Shown here: piece after piece, positions 8,503 to 16,234 of the stretch
Layout of the letters: each line of letters begins with the position of its first letter
Position numbering within the stretch: the stretch's first letter is position 1
Origin: CALGLS01 sp047626155
Lineage (GTDB): Bacteria; Bacteroidota; Bacteroidia; Chitinophagales; Saprospiraceae
DNA: 25,576 nucleotides
Reading direction: 5' to 3'
Assembly: GCA_047626155.1 (NCBI GenBank)
Contig: JBLHRR010000072.1
Span: 1 to 25,576, forward strand
Program-made: the position numbers and the translations under genes
The notes under the pieces: model-generated
What the model was told of the DNA's origin: nothing
Databases searched by the model: none
What the model saw: only the letters and a program-made list of their open reading frames with translations

Positions 8503-8553
8503 TATGTTCCTTAGCAAGGGGCCTATAAATTCGTTTTGGGTCTTATCCGATAC

Positions 8554-8631
8554 AGACCAATATTTACCGATTTTAAAGCACAATCATATCCAATAGACAC
8601 TTCTCTATTGGATATAGGTTGAAGTTGGTCT
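8554..8631 (+). promoter_or_regulatory. Structured 5' leader of the polymerase/flippase operon
   Basis: A 12-bp perfect hairpin (8586-8597 with 8604-8615, core ATATCCAATAG/CTATTGGATAT, 6-nt loop) is enclosed by AGACCAA (8554-8560) and its complement TTGGTCT (8625-8631). Nested stems of this kind suggest a folded leader RNA, but the sequence matches no riboswitch class I recognise. No U-tract directly follows. Confidence 0.45.
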
Positions 8632-8767
8632 ATGTTGATTGGTATTTGGGTAGTTTTCTAATAGTAACATAGGGAAACTCTACTAAGCCAAAAGTTATTA
8701 ATTTTCGTTGTTTCTAATTTTTTTAGCAAAGCAGACAATACTAGATACTAGATTAACACACGAATAG

Positions 8768-10204
8768 ATGAAAGATATATCGGAAATAGAAAGTCTCTCC
8801 GGAGCTCCCAAGTGGTATGAAGCCGACTTGCCGCTCTGGTATGCCTACTTCGCAATAGCGTTGGGGATTACGATCTTTCTAATCTACAAGTCCAAACCCA
8901 AGCATCCATTTGAGATCGGGGCGTTATTATTTTATTTAATGACGGGAAATGCCAGTCGAATACTGACAGTGGATCTTGGTGTTATTGATATCCAGCCTCC
9001 CCGAGCCCTCTTCCTTATCATGAGTTTCTTCCTTTTCAGGCAACTCTTTTGGGTCAAAGAGAAGGTGTTCCCCCAATCCTTTTGGCGGATGCCCTGGTTT
9101 ATGGTCATACTCTATTGCTACGTCATCTTCCTAATTGTTTCCCAGATGACTCACATGGATCAGATCAAACCCATGAAGATCGTGACCAATACTATAGAGA
9201 ATTTTAATTTTATAGTCATCATATATGCCTTAATTATTCTAATTGATAAAAAGACGCTGGCGCTTATTGCCAAAGCGATGGTGATTACGGGCGTCTTTAG
9301 TTGTATCATCAGTTTTTTACAAATAGGGTATCATCCGCTCTTTATGCGACTGGGAGATCACCGTATTGCCTTTGGTAGTTTATTGCGGGCCAACGGCCTC
9401 TTTAGCGCAGAAAATTACAATTCCTACTTCCTGATCGTCACCATGATTTGGGTACTCATCACCGTTCATAAACCCATCTTAAAGTGGGGCTTAATCGGTC
9501 TTTTCATTTGCGGGGTATTGATCACCTTCCATCGAATGAGTTACCTGATCATGAGTATCATATTTGCAATTTACTTTTTAAAATTAGACCCTATTCGATT
9601 GGATCGACTCATTGCGTTGAGCCTTGGTGGAGCCACCTGTCTGCTGGCTCTCTTTGTCTTTTTCCAAGCCGAAATCATGGGTTCCTCCTTTGTCCAAGAG
9701 CGTATGACCGACCACGTAGATGGGAGAAAAGGATATTACACCATGGTTTTTGACAACATTGGAGATAAGCCCGTCTTTGGCTTTGGTGGAAAGAAGAACG
9801 ATGTATACTATCAGGCCATGATTCGAATTACGGGAGAAATGAACCGGGCCACCGGAACCACCGGAGGTATCCACAGTGGTTATTTCTCTACGCTGTTTTA
9901 CTTCGGCATTCCTGCCTGTTTTTTCTTTTCGGCATTTGTCTTGCTTACTATAGGTTACTTCGGGTATATGACGCGATATCATTTATTTTTCGCGATACCC
10001 CTGATAATGGCCATCATATATTGTATTGGTAGTTTTACAAATACCTTTTTATTTGACCGATATTTGGCCATTTTGTTTGCCATACACATAGGAGTAGGAA
10101 TGGGCGCCCGACATATGAAGGAGTTCGTTGCCCATCCAATTAACGATAAAAACCCAGCAGTTTCCGAAAGACAATCTGCGCCCCGATTAGAATATGAGTA
10201 TTAA
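8768..10204 (+). CDS. O-antigen ligase/Wzy-type polysaccharide polymerase
   Basis: 478-residue integral membrane protein with about 11-12 hydrophobic helices. Features of the O-antigen ligase/polymerase (Wzy_C) family: the RANGLFSAENYN stretch (207-218), TFHRMSYL (253-260, the place of the family's T-x-S/H-R motif), then a large periplasmic loop (~300-370) with ERM, DNIGDKPVFGFG (329-340) and GGIHSGYFSTLFYFGIPA. Such proteins join lipid-linked repeat units in the periplasm or ligate glycan to an acceptor; beside a flippase and a Wzc, polymerase is the likelier role. The stop codon overlaps the next start by 11 bp (10194-10204), implying translational coupling. Sequence divergence within this family prevents a firm split between polymerase and ligase. 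Confidence 0.8.
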   Translation: MKDISEIESLSGAPKWYEADLPLWYAYFAIALGITIFLIYKSKPKHPFEIGALLFYLMTGNASRILTVDLGVIDIQPPRALFLIMSFFLFRQLFWVKEKVFPQSFWRMPWFMVILYCYVIFLIVSQMTHMDQIKPMKIVTNTIENFNFIVIIYALIILIDKKTLALIAKAMVITGVFSCIISFLQIGYHPLFMRLGDHRIAFGSLLRANGLFSAENYNSYFLIVTMIWVLITVHKPILKWGLIGLFICGVLITFHRMSYLIMSIIFAIYFLKLDPIRLDRLIALSLGGATCLLALFVFFQAEIMGSSFVQERMTDHVDGRKGYYTMVFDNIGDKPVFGFGGKKNDVYYQAMIRITGEMNRATGTTGGIHSGYFSTLFYFGIPACFFFSAFVLLTIGYFGYMTRYHLFFAIPLIMAIIYCIGSFTNTFLFDRYLAILFAIHIGVGMGARHMKEFVAHPINDKNPAVSERQSAPRLEYEY

Positions 10205-11600
10205 GCCGATTAAGAAATTGTGGGATAAGTTGATGGGGAGAGGCCATGAACGGACGGTCAAAGCGAAGAAGAATATTTTTCAGGCCGCGATGTTTAAAGG
10301 CGTCGGTGTATTGATTGGATTTTTATATGTACCGCTCTCCGCGGGCTATTTAGGGGAATACAAGTATTGTGTTTTCCTTCTTTTTGTTTCTCTTTTAGAA
10401 TGGTTTGAAGAATTGGATGTCGGAATCGGAAATGGTTTACGAAACCGTTTCGGCGAAGCCATTGCTGATGGTGATGAGGAATTGGCCAGAGGTTACGTGA
10501 GTACAGCATACTATATATTGGGTGGTATTTTCTCTGCAGCCTCACTTGTTGTTATCCTTGCTTGTTTTTTTATTCCATGGCAGAATCTGGTAAGTCAAAG
10601 TGAAAAAGTACAAGAGTTAGGGGTAGAACCAATCCTTATTCCCACTCAGGAATTAATGATATTGGCCATGCTAATGTTCGCTGCATTTGCAATTCGATTT
10701 ATAGCCTCACTGGTTTACCAAATCTTTTATGCGCTACAAAAAGCAGGAATGGTGGATCTGTTTGCCATGATAGGAAAAGTAGCTTTCCTTTGTATCATTC
10801 TTGTCCTAATGTATTTCACTGACGATTCGCTGATTCTCTTTGGGACTGGAAAGATGTTCACCTTCGCATTGGTTCCTATATGTGTCGGGGTTTATTATTT
10901 CCGAAAAGCCTTCAAACCGTATCGCCCCTCTTGGGAATATGTCAATCGCAATCATTTCAAGGGACTCTTCTCCTTAGGCATGCAATTCTTCCTGATCAAG
11001 ACTTCCATGATTGTCATTTTCAGTACCAATGTATTTTTGATCAGCGCCTTCGTGGGTACTGAGCTTGTTGCTCAATATGATTCTGCCTACAAATACATGA
11101 GCGTTTTCATTCTCTTTTTCAATATCATTACGAATCAAATGTGGTCTGCCAATACAGAAGCTTACCGCAAAGGAGATATGGAATGGATGAAAAAATCTAT
11201 GAAAAACATCAATATGATCTGGCTGGCCACTTTAGTTGCAGCTACTTTTATGACCTTCGTTTCTCCTTACGTTTATAAAATTTGGCTGCAGGGGAAGGTA
11301 ACAAATCCAACGATTTTCCTTACTTTTGCTATTGGAATATCCGTATGTATTACAACGTGGGTCAACAGTTATAATCTGGTGATCAACGGGACAGGTAAAG
11401 TCCGCCTGCAAATGTATACTTGGATTTCTACGGCAACTCTCAACATACCATTTTGTTATTTCTTTGCTGTAGTTTTAGACATGGGAATGATCGGGATTAT
11501 ATTAGGTACTATCATTTGTATGATCCCGCTAGCCGTTTTATCACCGATACAGGTGTACAAATTATTAAACCAGACTGACACTGGAATTTGGGCAAAGTAG
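10194..11600 (+). CDS. Wzx-type lipid-linked oligosaccharide flippase
   Basis: 468 residues, about 12 evenly spaced membrane helices, a basic N-terminus (KPIKKLWDKLMGRGHERTVKAKKN) before helix 1, and the overall pattern of the polysaccharide transporter branch of the MOP superfamily. Early segments read GVGVLIGFLYVPLSAGYLG and DVGIGNGLRNRFGEAIA, resembling the conserved front of O-antigen flippases; there is a second helix bundle after ~250. It would move undecaprenyl-PP-linked repeat units across the inner membrane for the overlapping Wzy-like protein. The start overlaps the polymerase stop, and no terminator is clear downstream. Confidence 0.85.
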   Translation: MSIKPIKKLWDKLMGRGHERTVKAKKNIFQAAMFKGVGVLIGFLYVPLSAGYLGEYKYCVFLLFVSLLEWFEELDVGIGNGLRNRFGEAIADGDEELARGYVSTAYYILGGIFSAASLVVILACFFIPWQNLVSQSEKVQELGVEPILIPTQELMILAMLMFAAFAIRFIASLVYQIFYALQKAGMVDLFAMIGKVAFLCIILVLMYFTDDSLILFGTGKMFTFALVPICVGVYYFRKAFKPYRPSWEYVNRNHFKGLFSLGMQFFLIKTSMIVIFSTNVFLISAFVGTELVAQYDSAYKYMSVFILFFNIITNQMWSANTEAYRKGDMEWMKKSMKNINMIWLATLVAATFMTFVSPYVYKIWLQGKVTNPTIFLTFAIGISVCITTWVNSYNLVINGTGKVRLQMYTWISTATLNIPFCYFFAVVLDMGMIGIILGTIICMIPLAVLSPIQVYKLLNQTDTGIWAK

Positions 11601-11937
11601 TTGCTTTTGCTAAACTATATTTCCCCTATTTAATCGTTTTCTTTGTCCATCGAAAAAAAGCTACGTAAATTATTCTCCGTATCATCATAATAGCCTAATC
11701 CCAACCATTCCGCACAATGGCAATAACTTTTGATTGCTCATCGCAACAACTGGCAAAATACATATACTTTCGAAACAATATATATGTAAAGATATGCACT
11801 TGTTTATCAATTAGTTACGAATGTTAAATAATTAATATATTTTTTTTACCACTTTTAGAGAATATCTTCTGGTTGATAAAGATCTTAACTTGCAACTAGA
11901 ATCAACATCACTAAATCATCTAATTAACTTAAATCTT
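11601..11937. other. AT-rich intergenic leader, no gene seen
   Basis: 337 bp between the flippase and epimerase genes, strongly AT-rich near 11760-11880 with a T8 run. No TAnnTTTG match, coding frame or strong hairpin was found. It presumably holds the epimerase promoter. Confidence 0.4.
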
Positions 11938-13008
11938 ATGAAGGTAGCACTAGTCACCGGCTCATCAGGGTTGATAGGAAGCGAGGCCTGTAAATTTTTC
12001 CACGCAAAAGGATTTCACATCGTAGGTATCGACAACGATATGCGCCAATATTTCTTTGGAGCAGAAGCCAGCACCAAGCCAATGGAGCACTCGCTCAAAG
12101 GAGAGCTCGACAACTTCACACACTTTTCTGTAGACATCCGCGACGTGGATGGACTCGAAAAAATATTCAAACAGTACAATACTGATATTAAGGTCGTTAT
12201 TCATACTGCTGCTCAACCGTCTCACGACTGGGCGGCTAAAGAACCTTTTACCGACTTCTCTGTCAATGCAACGGGTACCATCAATATGTTGGAAATGAAT
12301 CGCTTGCACTGCTTTGATGCAGTATTCATTTTCACCAGCACCAACAAGGTATACGGGGACACACCTAACTTCTTACCATTGGTAGAATTGGATAAGCGCT
12401 GGGAAGTTGACGAAAGTCATGCTTACTTTAAAGAAGGCATTCCAGAAACAATGTCTATCGACGCTTGTAAACACAGTATCTTCGGAGCCAGTAAGGTCGC
12501 CGGCGATATTATGGTACAGGAATACGGTAAATACTTCGGTATGAAAACCGCTGCTTTCCGTGGAGGATGCCTCACCGGACCAACGCATCAAGGTGCAGAG
12601 CTACACGGATTTTTGGCTTACTTAATCAAGTGTGCCGTTTCCGGAAAACACTACACCGTTTTTGGCTACAAAGGAAAGCAGGTAAGAGATAATATCCACT
12701 CTGTAGATTTGATCAACGCATTCTGGAATTTCTACCAGGCACCGCGTATGGGTGAAGTATACAACATCGGTGGCTCTAGACATTCTAATATCTCTATGAT
12801 CGAGGCAATTGAAGCCATCGAAAAGATCAGCGGACATAAATTAAACTATACCGTAGGTGATACCAACCGAGTTGGTGACCACATCTGGTATGTTTCTGAT
12901 ATTGGAAAATTCAAAAATCATTATCCAGACTTCGCTTACGAATATGGCATGGATCGAATCCTTAAGGAAATGATCGCAGCAGCAGAGGTGAAGATGACAA
13001 ATGCATAG
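11938..13008 (+). CDS. NAD-dependent sugar epimerase/dehydratase (SDR), CDP-paratose 2-epimerase-like
   Basis: 356 residues from ATG 11938. An in-frame TTG 48 bp upstream is rejected because the Rossmann strand MKVALVTGSSGLIG starts at this ATG. The nucleotide-binding GxxGxxG is G8-G11-G14, followed by an acidic IDND after strand 2 (31-34). HTAAQPSHDWA (89-99), FTSTNKVYGD (132-141) and GYKGKQVRD place it in the extended SDR group near CDP-paratose/tyvelose 2-epimerases. At the catalytic YxxxK position the sequence reads FGASK (182-186): Lys is kept, Tyr is Phe. I recall this SIFGASK form in a widespread branch of related proteins, so it is probably a family trait rather than damage. It likely makes or modifies a nucleotide sugar for the EPS; the exact substrate is not readable from sequence. 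It is transcribed alone, since a promoter follows at 13142. Confidence 0.82.
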   Translation: MKVALVTGSSGLIGSEACKFFHAKGFHIVGIDNDMRQYFFGAEASTKPMEHSLKGELDNFTHFSVDIRDVDGLEKIFKQYNTDIKVVIHTAAQPSHDWAAKEPFTDFSVNATGTINMLEMNRLHCFDAVFIFTSTNKVYGDTPNFLPLVELDKRWEVDESHAYFKEGIPETMSIDACKHSIFGASKVAGDIMVQEYGKYFGMKTAAFRGGCLTGPTHQGAELHGFLAYLIKCAVSGKHYTVFGYKGKQVRDNIHSVDLINAFWNFYQAPRMGEVYNIGGSRHSNISMIEAIEAIEKISGHKLNYTVGDTNRVGDHIWYVSDIGKFKNHYPDFAYEYGMDRILKEMIAAAEVKMTNA

Positions 13009-13141
13009 ATCTTATAGAGTAGGTAGCCTTTTGATGGACAAAACAACCACAAAAGACTGCCCACTTTAAACAAAAACACAGTCCTCAACCGCCTTTACCC
13101 CCCCAATAGGTAAGGAATACAGCATCTAAATGCCCATTTCC

Positions 13142-13172
13142 TTTGTCATATTAGAAAGACTTACTATTTTTG
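13142..13172 (+). promoter_or_regulatory. Bacteroidota-type promoter for the sugar-phosphate transferase gene
   Basis: TTTG at 13142-13145 and TATTTTTG at 13165-13172 match the -33 (TTTG) and -7 (TAnnTTTG) elements with a 19-nt spacer. It is the best promoter match in the window. Initiation just downstream would leave a leader of about 385 nt before the start codon at 13565. Confidence 0.6.
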
Positions 13173-13438
13173 CGGGTCGAACGGGGAGCTTAATCAACTC
13201 CTTTCCAATACCCTTAAACTGGTTCGTAAAATTGTAAGCCCTATTTAATAACGACAAGGATTCTTCCTAACCACGTTATAAAATTCCTATTTCCTTCTAC
13301 GTACATTAACTGTACGATTGACTGGATTGCTCAATTTCCGATTTTAAAAAATTGAACAGATTCCTTTAGGGACTTGCAAATATCCGTTACTCATATACAA
13401 TCTATTTTAGTCTTTTAAACCGTAGGTCACTAATTAGG

Positions 13439-13458
13439 ACTTCTACTTAAGTAGAAGT
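13439..13458. promoter_or_regulatory. Perfect 20-bp palindrome followed by a T-tract in the leader
   Basis: ACTTCTACTT followed directly by AAGTAGAAGT. Eight bases later comes a T6 run (13466-13471, GAATTTTTTG). The site is either a regulator-binding dyad or, as RNA, a hairpin plus U-tract that could end transcription early inside the leader (attenuator). It lies ~270 nt after the promoter and ~107 nt before the gene. Confidence 0.5.
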
Positions 13459-13564
13459 TATCGAATTTTTTGTCCCTCAACCACTTAGAATCTTACATTA
13501 ACCCCCTACCCTGGTAGCATGTTTTATTTTTTTACCATGGACAACTTACATAACCACGAAAACT

Positions 13565-14968
13565 ATGATACCAAAACGTCAACATATCGTATCAAGCCAC
13601 ATTCTGATGGAATTCATTTTATTGAATCTTTCCATCGCCTTGGTGTTCTATCTAAAAAATTATGACATCTTCTCTACTTCAAGGGTTTATGATGCCGTGG
13701 ATGACATCCTAACCCTTGGTGTTATTTTCAATCTGATCTGGGGGCTTATCGTTTTACTGAACGGAGAGTTGGATTTGTATGTCAATTCAAAGATCAAAAA
13801 AAGGATTAAATATATCATCCTGAATACTTTTCTATTCATAGGAATGACTTCTACTGTTGCCATTCTATTCAAACTAGAGTACTTTAACAGAACATCCTTC
13901 TTGTTACCAATCTTTTTGTTTTCTACACTAAATGTTCTTTTCTTTTCAGCTTTAGCAGGCTACAACCAGCGCAAGAACAAAGTCAATAGCTTTGGTTCGG
14001 CCTTATTGGTACTCGGTAAGAAAAGTAAGTGGAGACACATTACTCCGTTCTCCAAAAAGATTCAGGAACGTGGTTATGATATTGTTGGATTCCTTTCGGA
14101 AAAAAATGGCAGTCAAAATTCAATTGGTCTTGATGCATTAGGTAACATGAGTGATTTGAATGAAATCATAAAGAGTAAAAAAGTGGATGAAATATTCGTG
14201 GCTTCTACCTTAAAAAAGCGCCAATTAAAAAACTTATACGAAGTAGCTGATTATCAAGGCGTTCGGGTAAACATAATCCCTAAAGCACACCACTTCTCTG
14301 GTACTAAGCTAAAATCATATGACATCGGAGGTCTGGCTGTATTCCCACACCGTCAGACACCTTTAGATGATTTCAATAACTTCTTGCTAAAAAGATCTTT
14401 TGATATATTCTTTTCTCTTAGCGTACTCATCGTTTTCTTCCCGATTTTCCTTTTACTCGGAATGATCATCTGGATGGATGGAAAAGGAGCCGTTATGTAC
14501 ACTCCAATGAGAAAAGGAGTGGGTGGGAAAACCTTCCGTTGCTACAAGTTCCGAACAATGTCTGTTTGTGATGACATCCACAATGGAACAAAATCTACCA
14601 AGGTCAATGATGAAAGAATTACGACTATTGGAAAGTACTTACGTAAATTTGATTTGGATGAGTTGCCACAGTTCTTCAATGTACTAATCGGAGATATGAG
14701 CGTGGTTGGCCCACGTCCTCACCGTAGCAACTTACAAAACGACTTCAGAAAAATCGTCAACGATTATATGGTTCGTTCTTACGTAAAGCCTGGTATCACC
14801 GGATGGGCACAAGTCAACGGATGGAGAGGCCCCACTCAAACACTGGAGCAAAAACAAGAGCGTATCAAGCACGACCTCTGGTTTATCGAAAATTGGACTT
14901 TCTTCTTGGATATCAAGATTATTTTCCTCACTGTTTTCGGAAGAAAGACACGTCAAAATGCTTTTTAA
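13565..14968 (+). CDS. Polyprenyl-phosphate sugar-1-phosphate transferase (WbaP/WcaJ-like)
   Basis: 467 residues. Four N-terminal membrane helices (~12-133), a central CoA-binding-like Rossmann region (~143-240), then a fifth hydrophobic segment (~277-305) and the bacterial sugar transferase catalytic domain: KFRTM (328-332), the catalytic acid pair in FDLDELPQFFN (D365-E366), GDMSVVGPRP (376-385) and VKPGITGWAQVNG (407-419). This family transfers a sugar phosphate from a nucleotide sugar to undecaprenyl phosphate and so starts EPS repeat-unit synthesis at the inner membrane. Length and architecture match the full-length (five-segment) class. It is monocistronic, with its own promoter at 13142 and a strong terminator 25 bp after the stop. 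Confidence 0.92.
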   Translation: MIPKRQHIVSSHILMEFILLNLSIALVFYLKNYDIFSTSRVYDAVDDILTLGVIFNLIWGLIVLLNGELDLYVNSKIKKRIKYIILNTFLFIGMTSTVAILFKLEYFNRTSFLLPIFLFSTLNVLFFSALAGYNQRKNKVNSFGSALLVLGKKSKWRHITPFSKKIQERGYDIVGFLSEKNGSQNSIGLDALGNMSDLNEIIKSKKVDEIFVASTLKKRQLKNLYEVADYQGVRVNIIPKAHHFSGTKLKSYDIGGLAVFPHRQTPLDDFNNFLLKRSFDIFFSLSVLIVFFPIFLLLGMIIWMDGKGAVMYTPMRKGVGGKTFRCYKFRTMSVCDDIHNGTKSTKVNDERITTIGKYLRKFDLDELPQFFNVLIGDMSVVGPRPHRSNLQNDFRKIVNDYMVRSYVKPGITGWAQVNGWRGPTQTLEQKQERIKHDLWFIENWTFFLDIKIIFLTVFGRKTRQNAF

Positions 14969-14992
14969 CTATGGAGATATCTTATCTTCCTT

Positions 14993-15036
14993 GAAAGCCA
15001 GGCTGAAAATAATTTTCAGCCTGGCTTTCTTTTTTT
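14993..15036 (+). terminator. Strong intrinsic terminator
   Basis: GAAAGCCAGGCTGAAAAT (14993-15010) and its exact reverse complement (15012-15029) form a long GC-rich stem capped by an AT loop and followed by T7 (15030-15036). It ends the sugar-phosphate transferase transcript and isolates the following operon. Confidence 0.93.
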
Positions 15037-15048
15037 AAAAGAAACAAT

Positions 15049-15056
15049 TATCTTTG
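15049..15056 (+). promoter_or_regulatory. Putative -7 element upstream of the DUF4956 operon
   Basis: TATCTTTG fits TAnnTTTG exactly and is followed by GCCGCC. The -33 region overlaps the T-tract of the preceding terminator (TTTC near 15026), a weak match. It would produce a leader of about 410 nt. Confidence 0.4.
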
Positions 15057-15473
15057 CCGCCATTCAAAATCGTCCTCTTTCTTGCCCTTCTGTGGCTCAA
15101 CCGTGCCGCGATCTCTAAACAAAGAACTTGACTAAAACAGTGCCCTTTGTTGCCTATTTTCTTATGATTATATCCCATCATAAGGAAGATTTTCAAAAGC
15201 CTGTTCACTTGGTAAGTTTATTGTATACTTAACTTATCTCTCTGAACTATAACATATACTGGTTAGAAGACTCAACTAACTAATTAGTCAACCGGGTTTA
15301 GTCCTTATTCCAAAAAAACATGTGCCCCACAAAGCCATCAGTTCCCAAGTATACTTACTTGATGAGCCGCTTTAGAACGTAGGCCAAAACAGAATATCAA
15401 CATTTTTTTAAAATAATATTCCAATAGGTGCGTACTCAGGCACTTTTCTTAAAAATCGAATTAAACATTTAAA
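15057..15473. other. Leader region of the DUF4956-CotH-VTC operon
   Basis: 417 bp without a gene. It contains an inverted repeat CTTATGAT (15161-15168) / ATCATAAG (15177-15184) with an 8-nt spacer; otherwise it is AT-rich. No RNA family is recognised. Confidence 0.45.
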
Positions 15474-16166
15474 ATGGAACAACAGACGATTAACCCTTTT
15501 GATCAATTTGTCGCACAGCACACTCCTGAAATTGATCCGATTACTTTCATTACCAATCTGGCAATTACCTTCGTCCTAGCCACTTTGCTGGGCTTATTGT
15601 ATTCCCGCTACGGCAACTCTCTTTCTAACAAAAAAATGTTTGCCTCCAACTTCGAGTTGATTGCACTCACCACGATGATTATCATTACGATTGTAAAATC
15701 ATCATTGGCGCTTTCTCTTGGTTTGGTCGGTGCTCTTTCTATTGTACGTTTCCGTGCAGCAATCAAGGAGCCGGAAGAATTAGCTTATATTTTCTTAACC
15801 ATTGCCATCGGCCTTGGACTTGGAGCAAATCAGGTGGCCATTACCACGGTCGGATTTCTTTTCGTTTGCTTAGTGGTTTGGTTGAAGTCTATGTTCGTTA
15901 AGCCAAGAGCTAAAAACAAGAGTCTTAACTTCACTGTTTTGGCCAATAAAAACCTCAACCTATCTCTTGATAACATTGTGGACACGTTGAGCCCGCACTG
16001 CAAAGATTTAGAGCTCAAAAGATTAGACGAAAATTCAGAATTTATGGAAGCTTCTTTCCTTGTTGAATTTTCCAACTTCGGTAAGTTGAGTGCAGCACGT
16101 ACTGCTTTAATGGGCTTGAACAATGGTTTACAAATTAACTTCCTCGATCAGAAAGGAATTTTGTAA
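15474..16166 (+). CDS. DUF4956 membrane protein
   Basis: 230 residues. Four hydrophobic segments (about 25-45, 59-78, 79-92 and 103-138), then a soluble C-terminal domain (~150-230). The signature is GLVGALSIVRFRAAIKEPEE (83-102): a Gly-rich membrane hairpin leading to an Arg-rich, acidic turn, which I recognise as the core of DUF4956. The molecular role is not established. Members commonly sit beside VTC-domain and CotH-type genes, as here, so a membrane partner or channel for that system is plausible (inference). First gene of a three-gene operon; 68 bp separate it from the CotH gene. Confidence 0.85.
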   Translation: MEQQTINPFDQFVAQHTPEIDPITFITNLAITFVLATLLGLLYSRYGNSLSNKKMFASNFELIALTTMIIITIVKSSLALSLGLVGALSIVRFRAAIKEPEELAYIFLTIAIGLGLGANQVAITTVGFLFVCLVVWLKSMFVKPRAKNKSLNFTVLANKNLNLSLDNIVDTLSPHCKDLELKRLDENSEFMEASFLVEFSNFGKLSAARTALMGLNNGLQINFLDQKGIL

Positions 16167-16234
16167 GCAGCTAACAGCATAGCAAGCCACAGCAGAAGAT
16201 TAGAGACATTCAAATTCTAGTAATAGTTTTACAT

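Noticed and set aside
11890..11937. N-terminal extension of the epimerase from a TTG codon
   Set aside because: The Rossmann beta-strand begins exactly at ATG 11938, and the 16 extra residues have no family counterpart.
13537..13665. 42-codon frame starting at ATG 13537, overlapping the transferase start in another frame (possible upstream regulatory ORF)
   Set aside because: Its composition looks random and most of it is a shadow of the transferase N-terminus. The overlap alone is not evidence of coupling.
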